Source of the DNA: a virus
Virus record (IMG/VR): IMGVR_UViG_3300025264_000073
Span: 1-30,162 of that record
Length of the DNA stretch: 30,162 bases
Reading direction: 5' to 3' (one strand)
This document shows, piece after piece, positions 1-7,825 of the stretch. The position numbers and the translations under genes are program-made. Position 1 is the first letter of the stretch; the number at the start of each line of letters is the position of its first letter. The notes beneath the pieces were generated by a model. It was not told the origin of the DNA. It did not search any database and saw only the letters and a list, made by a program, of their open reading frames with translations.

Positions 1-1041
1 GTGTATATGGCACAGGATAGTGGGGCTACTGTTTATGCGGAAAATATTACTTTAAGTAGCCCATCAACCCCAAAGATACAATTAACAGATACTACAAATA
101 CTTGTGTTAGTGTACTAAAATCTGGTAATACTTCGGCAATAGTAGGTACTACGTCAAACCATGCCTTTAGGATAGATACAAATGATACCGCCGCAATAAT
201 TATAGATACAAGCCAATGTGTTTATATCGGTGATGATGCAAACGCCAATATGACTCAAGGTCTTACCATTAATCAAGGTGCTAATGATGATGAAGCACTG
301 GCTTTAAAATCATCTGATGTTGCTCATGGTTTGGCAAATTGGTGCGAGACAGATACATATTTTACACTTCATAAATCTTCGGCTACTTTAGGTGGTGTAA
401 ATATTCGAGCTTTTGCAGAAGATGCGGCATTAGCCTCACCAATGCAATTTATTTCTTATGGAGGCACAGCAACTACAGATAAAGATACTTCTGGTGTAGG
501 TCTTGTTAATTTCCAAGCTACTGAACAAAATGGAAGTGATGCTGTGGCGGATATTACCGCTGATGGTAATGTTTTTTCAGTAAGAGCAAGAAAAGGTAGT
601 GCATGGGCTACTGTTTTTATAGTTGACGAGGATGGTGATTTGTTTGCTGATAGTGGAACTACAACTGATGCTGTAACTGTTTACGATGATTATGATGATG
701 CTCAATTAGTAAGAGCTTTTGATACACATCACTCACCAAAAGCAATTATTCAAAATAAGTTTGATGATTATATAAAATACAATAAAGATACACTTGTTGA
801 AACTGGATTGCTGGGTGATGTGCCAAAAGAAAAAGAAGAAGAAGGTCATAGAGGATTAGTAAATCTTACTGGTATGCAACGACTTCATAATGGTGCTATC
901 TGGCAACAGTACACTGAAATGCAGAAGATGAAAGAGTTAATGTATGATACTATGGTTGAGTTGATTGGTAAGGAAAAAGCTGATGCTAAACTCAAAGACC
1001 ATGATATCAAATTACTTGATGAAAACACTTTGCTTAACTAA
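1..1041 (+). CDS. Tail-fibre-like virion protein, possibly 5'-truncated by the window edge
   Basis: The reading frame is open from the first base, so the true start may lie upstream. The visible candidates are GTG at position 1 and ATG at 7. The first 220 residues are Thr/Ser/Asp/Ala-rich beta-type sequence with the phrases LTINQGANDDEALALKSSD (around residues 87-105) and FIVDEDGDLFADSGTT. These are typical of fibre or appendage proteins common in marine viral sequence. The last ~110 residues change to charged helical sequence (VPKEKEEEGHRGLVNLTGMQ, then an M/K/E-rich helix), probably a C-terminal trimerisation or attachment part. It sits just before small accessory genes and the lysis cassette, as fibre genes often do. 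A role in adsorption is inferred from composition and context; no receptor or enzymatic domain is visible. Confidence 0.6.
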   Translation: MYMAQDSGATVYAENITLSSPSTPKIQLTDTTNTCVSVLKSGNTSAIVGTTSNHAFRIDTNDTAAIIIDTSQCVYIGDDANANMTQGLTINQGANDDEALALKSSDVAHGLANWCETDTYFTLHKSSATLGGVNIRAFAEDAALASPMQFISYGGTATTDKDTSGVGLVNFQATEQNGSDAVADITADGNVFSVRARKGSAWATVFIVDEDGDLFADSGTTTDAVTVYDDYDDAQLVRAFDTHHSPKAIIQNKFDDYIKYNKDTLVETGLLGDVPKEKEEEGHRGLVNLTGMQRLHNGAIWQQYTEMQKMKELMYDTMVELIGKEKADAKLKDHDIKLLDENTLLN

Positions 1042-1053
1042 TAGGAGATTATA

Positions 1054-1260
1054 ATGGCAAAAGAAATAAAGATTAGTCTATCGGATGCACAGTTTGGTGT
1101 ATTGCAAGATGCTTATGCTAAAAATGATAATGCAGTTGAAAAAGCTGATGTTGATGAAGCGTATGTAAAAGGCAGACTAATGAACATATTGAAGGCAAAA
1201 GTTAGAGGATATGATGAGGCGAAACAGGCAGTGTCATATTCATCGTTTGAACCTTCTTAA
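1054..1260 (+). CDS. Small hypothetical protein, 68 aa
   Basis: ATG start preceded by a clear AGGAG 8 bases upstream, 12 bases after the fibre gene stop. The product is charged and mostly helical (MAKEIKISLSDAQFGVLQDA at the N-terminus, ending SYSSFEPS). It has no membrane segment and no cysteine. I recognise no domain. Its place directly behind a fibre gene suggests a fibre-associated or late accessory protein, but nothing in the sequence shows a function. Confidence 0.7.
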   Translation: MAKEIKISLSDAQFGVLQDAYAKNDNAVEKADVDEAYVKGRLMNILKAKVRGYDEAKQAVSYSSFEPS

Positions 1261-1276
1261 ATAACAGGAGAATAAA

Positions 1277-1606
1277 ATGGATTGGAGCAAATACAGTTCG
1301 TTGAAATCTAGCAAACTAGCTTCACTTGGTAAAGAAAAACAAGTGACTAGAGAAGCAGTATCCGAAGTTCAAGACAGTGATGGCAAGGTCGTGAGAGCGG
1401 CTCAAGCCAAAGAGGAACGTGAATACGTTGCTATGAGTCAGAAACGATGGAACGCTGAATCTGGTGAAGCTATGGATGATAGCAAAAGTGAATACTCACT
1501 TTCAGATTTAGAACGTGAGAAAAAGCGTTACGATGATGAGATGGCGAGAGCCAAAGCTCAGAGTGATGGCTTAAAAGTTGCTATTGCAGATTTCAAGAAA
1601 CTATAA
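1277..1606 (+). CDS. Small hypothetical coiled-coil protein, 109 aa
   Basis: ATG start with AGGAG 5-6 bases upstream. The protein is strongly charged (Lys, Glu, Asp, Arg) and lacks cysteines and membrane segments. Its second half (about residues 70-109, including SLSDLEREKKRYDDEMARAK) looks like a helix with heptad-like spacing, so a short coiled coil is likely. It is unrecognised. It belongs to the same late run as the fibre gene, with 16 bases to the upstream gene and 31 to the downstream one. Confidence 0.65.
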   Translation: MDWSKYSSLKSSKLASLGKEKQVTREAVSEVQDSDGKVVRAAQAKEEREYVAMSQKRWNAESGEAMDDSKSEYSLSDLEREKKRYDDEMARAKAQSDGLKVAIADFKKL

Positions 1607-1637
1607 CACATAACCAAATAACCGAAAGGGGTTAATA

Positions 1638-1925
1638 ATGGCTAAAAAAGAAAAAGAACAAAAGCCAACATTAAGCTTTGATGGCAAGGAATACATTGTT
1701 GAAGACATGGAAGAGGAACAAAGAGTGCTAGCTGCAAAGGTTCTCAGGTTCCAGGATCATGTGAATGATATTCAAAACAAGCTAAGAACTAATATGTTTA
1801 TTAATGAACAGTTAGTAGAAGGCGAAAAACGCTTTGTCAAGAAATATGAAAAGAGTAAGGCTAAGTTGCGAAGATCTTTGGAACCAGAAGTAGTGGAAGC
1901 TAGTATTGCTGAAGCCGCTGCATAA
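1638..1925 (+). CDS. Small phage protein resembling DUF6447, 95 aa
   Basis: ATG start with AAAGGGG about 6 bases upstream. After a Lys-rich start, residues 11-25 read LSFDGKEYIVEDMEE, followed by a long helix (about residues 28-80) rich in Gln, Asn, Lys and Arg. A short beta-turn phrase of the form T-x-D-G-K-E-Y followed by a helix that counts residues per turn is the pattern I associate with the small phage family DUF6447, whose function is unknown. The family link is from memory of its style and is moderate at best. The gene end overlaps the next membrane-protein gene by 20 bases. Confidence 0.6.
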   Translation: MAKKEKEQKPTLSFDGKEYIVEDMEEEQRVLAAKVLRFQDHVNDIQNKLRTNMFINEQLVEGEKRFVKKYEKSKAKLRRSLEPEVVEASIAEAAA

Positions 1926-2199
1926 GTTCGTACAATGGCAGATATCAACAGGTCAGTTGGATCATTGGACTGCCTATCACCTCGCTGGCGGGGCTTTTAT
2001 ATGTAAAGTGTCACTATGGTTAGGGTTAAGTGCCTTCTGGGCCGTTATGGCCGTATTTCTGCTTGGTTTACTTTGGGAAATAGCAGAGTACTTTATAGAA
2101 GGCACTGAAGAAGTGTATGGTACTAAGAGTAAGTGGGCTTACAATACTGCGGCTGACTTATTCGTTGAGACTGGGATAGCAGTATGGATAGTATTATAA
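1906..2199 (+). CDS. Small multi-span membrane protein (VanZ/DUF2238-like pattern)
   Basis: The likely start is TTG at 1906, with GGAAG six bases upstream. No in-frame ATG gives a plausible N-terminus, and the gene overlaps the previous one by 20 bases, so translation may be coupled. Hydrophobic stretches lie at about residues 26-60 (including SAFWAVMAVFLLGLLWEIAE) and 82-97. The ordered motif W-E-x-x-E, then G-T, N-T-x-x-D-L and a final G-x-A-x-W resembles the conserved polar positions of VanZ/DUF2238-type membrane proteins. It opens a run of five small membrane proteins ending in an endolysin, so a lysis role is possible. The exact function is unknown. Confidence 0.6.
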   Translation: MLKPLHKFVQWQISTGQLDHWTAYHLAGGAFICKVSLWLGLSAFWAVMAVFLLGLLWEIAEYFIEGTEEVYGTKSKWAYNTAADLFVETGIAVWIVL

Positions 2200-2212
2200 G
2201 GAATTATGAAGT

Positions 2213-2533
2213 ATGGTAAACGAACTAGCGGAAATGTACATAAAAATAGGATCTGCTGGAGTACTTGCAGTTACATTTGCATTTATGATTATGAATCTTA
2301 TTAGAAGTCAAAGAGAACAGACTGATGATTTAGAACAGATTAAGAAAGATTTAACTAAATTATCTACAGAAATGAGTAATACTCAGAGTATAACGATAAA
2401 GTTGGTAGATCGCATGAATGTTTCAGACCATAGCAGTCAAAGACATAGAGAAGATATAGTTAAAGAAATGAATGATCTCAGTGATGTACTGATGGAGATC
2501 AAAGGAAATATTGCAAGGATAAATCACCGTTAA
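2213..2533 (+). CDS. Lysis-region membrane protein: N-terminal TM helix plus coiled coil
   Basis: ATG start with AAGGAA about 9 bases upstream. Residues about 11-30 form one hydrophobic helix (IGSAGVLAVTFAFMIMNLI). The remaining ~75 residues are a charged coiled coil (DDLEQIKKDLTKLSTEM onwards). This one-TM plus coil form is seen in phage holin-like, XhlA-like and spanin-like proteins. It is followed directly by a second protein of opposite order, overlapping it by a TAATG stop/start. The role in lysis is inferred from topology and from the endolysin gene downstream. Confidence 0.65.
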   Translation: MVNELAEMYIKIGSAGVLAVTFAFMIMNLIRSQREQTDDLEQIKKDLTKLSTEMSNTQSITIKLVDRMNVSDHSSQRHREDIVKEMNDLSDVLMEIKGNIARINHR

Positions 2534-2769
2534 TGGCAAGTAAACTAACAGTGTCAGAATACAGAGCAGAGAATACTGCAAGACTTGTTAAGCTTGAAGA
2601 GAGACAGATAAGTATATTTAAAACATTGCAGAGAGTAGAAAAGAATATTGATAAGATTAATGGTCAGGTGCAGGATAATAAGACTAACCTAACTAAGATA
2701 GGTACTATTGGTTCTATCTGTGTATTTGTAATTCCAATAATTGTATCAGTAGTAATGAGATTGTTATAG
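2533..2769 (+). CDS. XhlA-like haemolysin/holin-accessory protein (coiled coil plus C-terminal TM)
   Basis: The start ATG overlaps the preceding stop (TAATG), showing translational coupling. Residues about 10-50 form a coiled coil (LVKLEERQISIFKTLQRVEK). A short linker with NLTKIGTIG leads into one C-terminal transmembrane helix (about residues 58-78, ending VVMRLL). Coil, then a GTIG-type linker, then a terminal TM helix is the order of XhlA-family proteins, which in Bacillus prophage PBSX act with a holin and endolysin. The length (78 aa) fits that family. No enzymatic domain is present. It probably acts at the cytoplasmic membrane. Confidence 0.6.
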   Translation: MASKLTVSEYRAENTARLVKLEERQISIFKTLQRVEKNIDKINGQVQDNKTNLTKIGTIGSICVFVIPIIVSVVMRLL

Positions 2770-3065
2770 TGAAGAAAAATGATGACCATCTTCAGCTTCC
2801 TGTTACCAGTAAGCAAGTATTAAGCTTCTTTATATCTGCTATTCCTGTTATTGCGGTAGGTGGATATTTGTATGCTGAGTTTGAAAATAGGTTAGAACTT
2901 ATTGAAAGCAGTATGGCTGAAAATAAGATCAATATTGAAGAGCTTATTAGTAAACATGAAAAAGAATCTGAAAAAAGATTTGTAGCAATGGAAGAACAAG
3001 TTAAATGGTATCAGAAAGAGCTGGGGTTTAATTTGAATCCTTTCAGTAGAAAAAAGAAAAGATAA
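2769..3065 (+). CDS. Lysis-region membrane protein: N-terminal TM plus coiled coil, basic tail
   Basis: The start is GTG at 2769, whose G is the last base of the upstream TAG, so the two genes are coupled. A hydrophobic helix spans about residues 17-36 (QVLSFFISAIPVIAVGGYLY) and is followed by a coiled coil with many Glu and Lys. The protein ends in a strongly basic tail (NPFSRKKKR). It repeats the topology of the gene at 2213-2533, suggesting paired or antagonistic membrane proteins such as holin and antiholin or spanin components. That reading is inference from topology and position. Confidence 0.6.
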   Translation: MKKNDDHLQLPVTSKQVLSFFISAIPVIAVGGYLYAEFENRLELIESSMAENKINIEELISKHEKESEKRFVAMEEQVKWYQKELGFNLNPFSRKKKR

Positions 3066-3074
3066 GGAGTTATT

Positions 3075-3308
3075 ATGGAATGGTTAAGTTTAGAAAATGC
3101 CGCCTATCTGATGGCAATCATCTTAGGTGCGATGGTTACTATGGTAGCTACCAAGTATCGTATCATCCTAAAGGAGATGAAAGAAGTAGCTGCCAAGTAT
3201 CATGAAGCGGCCAAGGATGGCAAGATTACTAAAGATGAACAGCAGGCTATTGCAAAAGAATGTATGGATGTATTACTGGCAGCAGTTAAACTTGTCTGGA
3301 AGTTCTAA
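3075..3308 (+). CDS. Putative holin-like small membrane protein, 77 aa
   Basis: ATG start with AAGGAG seven bases upstream. One hydrophobic helix spans about residues 8-27 (NAAYLMAIILGAMVTMVA). It is followed by a charged amphipathic helix and the phrase DGKITKDEQQAIAKE, then a second mildly hydrophobic C-terminal helix (VLLAAVKLVWKF). Small size, one TM, a charged mid-region and a position immediately before the endolysin (stop at 3308, next start at 3309) make a holin role reasonable. The D-G-K-I-T-x-x-E phrase is frequent in small phage membrane proteins of this kind. Confidence 0.6.
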   Translation: MEWLSLENAAYLMAIILGAMVTMVATKYRIILKEMKEVAAKYHEAAKDGKITKDEQQAIAKECMDVLLAAVKLVWKF

Positions 3309-3803
3309 TTGATTGCTATTATGGTGAATACTGAGATTATTAAGAATGTTTTAAGACGAGAAGGTGGGGATAAGATTACCCGTGATCCAGATGATCCTGG
3401 TGGTCTTACCAAGTTTGGAATATCAAAACGCTCTAATCCAGACGTTGATATTGAGAATCTTACGGAAGATGATGCAGTTCTTATATATCTAGAAAAATAT
3501 TGGAAACCATCTAGAGCTTCAGAACTTTCACTTCAATTACAGGATATGTATTTTGATATGGTAGTTAATTTTGGTCAGCGAAGAGCAGTCAGGATTTTGC
3601 AGGAAGCATGCAATAGTAAAAATAAGGGCAGTAAACTTGTTGTTGATGGAAGGATTGGCCCTAAAACTTTAAAGGCATGCAGAAGTCTTGAACAGGATAG
3701 GCTTTTAGCTTTCAGGGTATTGCATTATTCAAAGATAGTTATGAAGAAAAAGAACTTGATGAAATATTATTATGGTTGGATCCGTAGGTCAATATCAATT
3801 TAA
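3309..3803 (+). CDS. Endolysin, glycoside hydrolase family 108 type
   Basis: This is a peptidoglycan-cleaving muramidase-type endolysin. Residues 16-37 contain R-E-G-G, then D-P-D-D-P-G-G-L-T-K-F-G, the conserved N-terminal block of GH108; Glu18 in EGG is the expected catalytic acid. The C-terminal part has FDMVVNFGQRRAVRILQEA and a DGRIGPKT block typical of the PG_binding_3 region that follows GH108. It ends soon after a G-W-x-x-R motif. At 164 aa it is slightly short but complete. The start is uncertain: TTG at 3309 has GGAAG upstream and abuts the previous stop, while ATG at 3321 lacks a ribosome binding site. No signal peptide is visible, so export through a holin is expected. Confidence 0.9.
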   Translation: MIAIMVNTEIIKNVLRREGGDKITRDPDDPGGLTKFGISKRSNPDVDIENLTEDDAVLIYLEKYWKPSRASELSLQLQDMYFDMVVNFGQRRAVRILQEACNSKNKGSKLVVDGRIGPKTLKACRSLEQDRLLAFRVLHYSKIVMKKKNLMKYYYGWIRRSISI

Positions 3804-3853
3804 ATCTGATTACTGGGTAACAACTGTTAGCTGGGATTGGGTTGAAATAGTTT

Positions 3854-6361
3854 ATGCCTAAGCAGCTTCTAAAAATTGATCAGTTTCATGGTGGATTAAA
3901 TACAAATTCAGATCCACGTGATATTGCTCCAAATGAATTTGCTGCTCTTACGGATGTAATGGTAGATGAACTTGGTATAATTAGACCATTGGGGGAGACT
4001 GCAACTCATGGACATATACAGGCTCAAGCAAATCAAATTAATTCTGGATATGGTGTTTTTCAGTTTAGTCATGATAGGGTTGATGGACATACAATAGCAG
4101 CAGCTTCTGATGATCCTGAAACTGGAGCTGATTATATAGCATTTTCTGAACCTGATACTGCTGGTACGGTAGATATATATAGTTATGAGGACGATGTTTG
4201 GGGTACTGCTATCACTGGAATGACTGATAATACTGCTGGCTTACGGAAGGACACTTTTTATTATGTAAGTGGATCATTAAGAGTATCAGATTCAGAATTT
4301 GGAAATGCGAATGAACCTGTATGGTATGGATATGTAGATAGATACTTTTTTGGTGATGGTACTACTGGATATGATCAAGATGATTATAGTCAGGGACTTT
4401 TAGTTACACAATGGTTTAAAGATAATGCTGCACCTAAAGCTTTAGCTATAAAAGGATTTTATGGAACTGCTACTGCTACTGTACCTGATATTAATAGCCC
4501 TATAGCTATTGAAGTAGATAGTGAATCTACAGATTCACAAACTTTAACTTCAGGTACTGATACAATACGTGATTCTGTTACTACTATAGCAATTAGAGTA
4601 ACATTCTCAGCTAGTTCTCCAAATTTAACAGTAACAAGCAGCGGGCATACAGATCCTGGACTTAGTAGATTTTGTAGTATAGGCGATAAATTATTAATAA
4701 CAGGTGCTGTAGATAGTGGTAATAACTCAATATTTACAGTTACAGATGTTGCTGAGTATGGAACTGATCCAGATCCAAATACAATGGATTTTGAAGAAAC
4801 TGTTACTGCTGAAACTAATGATTCCGTTTTTATGTATAATTTGTCACGAAGCGAGTGGTTTGATCCTGTAAATACTGGATGGGAAGTAGCAGTATCTACT
4901 TTATATGATGATAGTAAACAGGAATCTGCTTTAAATGTTTCTAGTACTGTATTACAGCCATCAGATATTATTACAGGAGCTAATGGAATAGACAGACTTA
5001 AACTTGTTGTTCATGTATTTGCTGGTGATGGTTCTAGTACTGGACTTGCATTGATAAAATGCAGAGTTTCAGGATTTAAGATATATATGCGTAGGCAAAA
5101 TACATCTACGTGGTTTTTACAATCAGAAATAGATATCACTAAAGGGCATAAATGGTATGGTAGAGGGGACTATGAAATGTGGGCTGATGCTGAGATATTG
5201 GGTGAGAGTGCTGCCTGTGTGGGAGAATTTTTAGATAGACCGAGAGAAGTAGAAACATATGAAAGTGAAACTGGGTATGATTCTTCTATTTCTTCTGTGG
5301 GCTTTGATGGAACGGCAGCTGGATTTAAGACTGCAGTAGTTGCAAATAATATTGCATATGCTGGTAATGTAAGAATTGCTGATTGGAAGGGAAATGTTAA
5401 AACTTATGGAGATGCAATTTTAAAGTCTGTTATAGGAAAGTTTGATTCTTTTGTATTAGAAAGACGGCTTGAAACTTCTAATGAGGATGGAGATTCTATA
5501 ATTAAGCTTGAAGAATATGCAGATAGATTGCTTGAGTTTAAAAAGCATAGGATGAGTTTAATTAATATATCTCAAGAGTTAGAGTTCTTGGAAGATGTTT
5601 TTATGCATAAAGGTGTAGAACATCCAGCAGCTGTATGTAAAACAGATTATGGTGTAGCATGGGTAAATAAACTTGGATGTTATTTATATGATGGTCAAAA
5701 AGTTGATAACTTGCTTGAGAAGGGTGGCAGACAAATAATAAAACTATCTGATTGGGTAACTTTTGCTACTAATCAGCCTATGATTGGATATATTGCTAAG
5801 AAGAGACAGTTAATTGTTGTAGATGATATTTTTACTTCTGGTACTGGTAAGATATTTTTATATGATATGGTAACACAATCTTGGGTTAAAGGTATTAATG
5901 CTACTTTTCAAGATCAAGCCAAAACAAATTTTGTAGTAGATTGGCAAAATAACTTAATATATGCACATACTTCTGATACTGGTACATTTGCTTTTTGGGA
6001 AGACGATCCTGCAAGTTCAACTGCAAGTATTAAGACAAGAGATATGGATTTTGGAAATCCTGGTCAGAAGAAAAATGTTTATAAAGTATATATATCATAT
6101 AAGGGTAATCCTAGTAGTAGCGTTGTTAAGTTTAGTGTGAACGGGGATACAGATACTCTTTATCAGTTTAATTCTAGCAATACTCCACTAACTGATTATA
6201 ATGCTGATCTAACTAAATGGCATGTAACTGAGTTAGTACCTAGTACAGCCAGTCAAGCAAAAAATATTTATAGTTTTCAATTACATATAGATGGTGGAAT
6301 TGATGATGATGCTAGGTTTAATGATTTTTCAATAGTTTATAGGTTAAAAGGTATGAGATAA
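3854..6361 (+). CDS. Large tail structural protein (nozzle/tail-tubular B-like)
   Basis: 835 residues, mostly beta-type sequence rich in Asp, Thr, Ser, Gly and Tyr, with no membrane segment and no enzymatic motif. The N-terminal phrase FHGGLNTNSDPRDIAPNEFA followed by DVMVDELGIIRPLG matches the opening of many podovirus tail nozzle or tail-tubular proteins: G-G-L-N, then a D-I-x-x-N-E block, then D-x-x-G-x-I-R. The C-terminal half has repeated strand-like segments such as YDMVTQSWVKG and KKNVYKVYISY, compatible with a propeller-like fold. It is preceded by a 50-base gap without a clear ribosome binding site. The tail assignment is inference from these patterns and from position between lysis and internal-virion genes. 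Confidence 0.6.
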   Translation: MPKQLLKIDQFHGGLNTNSDPRDIAPNEFAALTDVMVDELGIIRPLGETATHGHIQAQANQINSGYGVFQFSHDRVDGHTIAAASDDPETGADYIAFSEPDTAGTVDIYSYEDDVWGTAITGMTDNTAGLRKDTFYYVSGSLRVSDSEFGNANEPVWYGYVDRYFFGDGTTGYDQDDYSQGLLVTQWFKDNAAPKALAIKGFYGTATATVPDINSPIAIEVDSESTDSQTLTSGTDTIRDSVTTIAIRVTFSASSPNLTVTSSGHTDPGLSRFCSIGDKLLITGAVDSGNNSIFTVTDVAEYGTDPDPNTMDFEETVTAETNDSVFMYNLSRSEWFDPVNTGWEVAVSTLYDDSKQESALNVSSTVLQPSDIITGANGIDRLKLVVHVFAGDGSSTGLALIKCRVSGFKIYMRRQNTSTWFLQSEIDITKGHKWYGRGDYEMWADAEILGESAACVGEFLDRPREVETYESETGYDSSISSVGFDGTAAGFKTAVVANNIAYAGNVRIADWKGNVKTYGDAILKSVIGKFDSFVLERRLETSNEDGDSIIKLEEYADRLLEFKKHRMSLINISQELEFLEDVFMHKGVEHPAAVCKTDYGVAWVNKLGCYLYDGQKVDNLLEKGGRQIIKLSDWVTFATNQPMIGYIAKKRQLIVVDDIFTSGTGKIFLYDMVTQSWVKGINATFQDQAKTNFVVDWQNNLIYAHTSDTGTFAFWEDDPASSTASIKTRDMDFGNPGQKKNVYKVYISYKGNPSSSVVKFSVNGDTDTLYQFNSSNTPLTDYNADLTKWHVTELVPSTASQAKNIYSFQLHIDGGIDDDARFNDFSIVYRLKGMR

Positions 6362-6363
6362 CT

Positions 6364-7140
6364 ATGCCAATTAGTAAAACAGAACGAATTGCTAGAAAGC
6401 TTAATCATACAAAACAGGAGAGGATTCAAGTATCTAATGGAGAACCTTCTATAAATGAACTTAGGATTGGTGTTCCAGTAGTAAGATCAACTACAGAAGG
6501 TCTGGTAGAATATTACAGACATAAAAATTCTCTTTATAAGAAGGTATTAGATAGGGCTGATATTGCTAGAACTAGGAGTATAACTGTTGATAAAGAAGCA
6601 GAGACGCTTCCTATATTTCAAGCATATGTTGGTAGCAATCAAAGTAATATGACAGCAGATAGTGAAGTAACATTACAATTTAATACAGTATCTATTGACA
6701 CAGCATCAGGTTATACTACTGGTACTTATCTTTATACTATATCTGCTAGTGGTATTTATTATTTATATTATAACGTAACAATAAGTAATTTTGATTCAGG
6801 AATGACAGCTGGACAGATACAAATGAAGGATGGTAGTGGAAACTATTTTGCTATTTGTAGGATAGATGATAAAGAATTTACTGCTGATAGTGCCTATGTG
6901 ACTAGGAATGCTAATGCTATTGTAAGATTAAAGGTAGGTGAGACAGTAAAAGTTACATATTATCAAACTGGTGGAGATAATATAGCTGATTTAATAAGAA
7001 ATATTAGCAGTACTGCTGGTGCTGAATCTATTTTTGGTGGTTACTTGCTTACACCGAAAACATTTAAAGAAACAACTCAAGTCACAGAAGGTGGTGCTAG
7101 TGGTGGTTCTGGTGGCAGACCAGGTGGGCCTGAAGATTAA
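6364..7140 (+). CDS. Virion surface/fibre protein with a C1q-like beta domain
   Basis: 258 residues. The first ~75 are a charged N-terminal arm, probably anchoring the protein to the virion. Residues about 80-235 form one beta-rich domain with the C1q/TNF-like run: alternating strands, LYTISASGIYYLYYNVTIS (compare the 'G-x-Y-x-F-x-x-P-x-x-G-x-Y' core), then RLKVGETVKVTYYQ and a late GG-Y-L strand. The last ~20 residues are Gly-rich and collagen-like (GGASGGSGGRPGG). Such jelly-roll trimers are common on phage fibres and decorations and usually bind glycans or receptors. The gene starts two bases after the tail protein gene. Confidence 0.6.
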   Translation: MPISKTERIARKLNHTKQERIQVSNGEPSINELRIGVPVVRSTTEGLVEYYRHKNSLYKKVLDRADIARTRSITVDKEAETLPIFQAYVGSNQSNMTADSEVTLQFNTVSIDTASGYTTGTYLYTISASGIYYLYYNVTISNFDSGMTAGQIQMKDGSGNYFAICRIDDKEFTADSAYVTRNANAIVRLKVGETVKVTYYQTGGDNIADLIRNISSTAGAESIFGGYLLTPKTFKETTQVTEGGASGGSGGRPGGPED

Positions 7141-7157
7141 TATAATGGGAGAGAATT

Positions 7158-7823
7158 ATGCCAACTACACAATATGATCCTACTAAAGATTATGGATACG
7201 GAGCAGGCAAATCCCTGTTACTTGCTGATTATGGGATAGAAAAGTCTGAAGAAGAAGAGACAATATCTAAAGATATAGAAGCAGCTGGAGAAGCTAGAAC
7301 AGTTGAACAAGAAAGGAAGTCATTATTGTCATTGGTTGGAGCTGGTGTTGGATTAGCATTTTTCGGGCCTGCAGGAATGACTATAGGATATGGTTTAGGA
7401 AAAGCTGCTGGAGGTTTAGGAACAGTTGGTGGTAAAGATGTGGAAGATTATATGGTAAGTGAAGATGTAGGTAAGTTTGAGACACAAGAAAAATTTGAAC
7501 TTCAAGATATAAATAAAGAACTTAGGGCTGCAGATAAAGCTGATTTCTGGGGAGATATACTGGATATTGGAAAGGTAGCTGCATTATCATATTCGATGGG
7601 TGGTGGTAGTTTTACAGATCCAGGTAACTTCTCTCCATGGCATATTGGTGGTAAAGAAGCGGCTGCAGAAGGTATGTATGGAAAGGGTATTTTTGGTAAT
7701 ATTTTTTCAAAAGCTGAGGGTGGTACAGCCACAGGAGCAGGTAGTCTTTGGGGGAAATGGAGGGGCATGACGCATCCTTTCGATCCATCAGGTAGCACAA
7801 GTATTGTGGGATCTACAGTATAA
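7158..7823 (+). CDS. Putative internal virion/ejection protein with a Gly-rich hydrophobic segment
   Basis: ATG start with GGGAGAG seven bases upstream. 221 residues. A charged N-terminus leads to a glycine- and alanine-rich hydrophobic stretch at about residues 54-90 (LLSLVGAGVGLAFFGPAG, then IGYGLGKAAGGLG). This looks like a membrane-inserting hairpin rather than a standard signal anchor. The C-terminal third is Gly/Ser-rich. It opens a run of Gln/Gly/Ala-rich, mostly helical proteins preceding a giant virion-type protein, the arrangement of ejection proteins in podoviruses. No enzymatic motif is seen, so the ejection role is inference from composition and position. Confidence 0.5.
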   Translation: MPTTQYDPTKDYGYGAGKSLLLADYGIEKSEEEETISKDIEAAGEARTVEQERKSLLSLVGAGVGLAFFGPAGMTIGYGLGKAAGGLGTVGGKDVEDYMVSEDVGKFETQEKFELQDINKELRAADKADFWGDILDIGKVAALSYSMGGGSFTDPGNFSPWHIGGKEAAAEGMYGKGIFGNIFSKAEGGTATGAGSLWGKWRGMTHPFDPSGSTSIVGSTV

Positions 7824-7825
7824 TT

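Noticed and set aside
3804-3853. Promoter between the endolysin and tail genes
   Set aside because: GGG-rich 50 bases but no convincing -35/-10 pair or hairpin.
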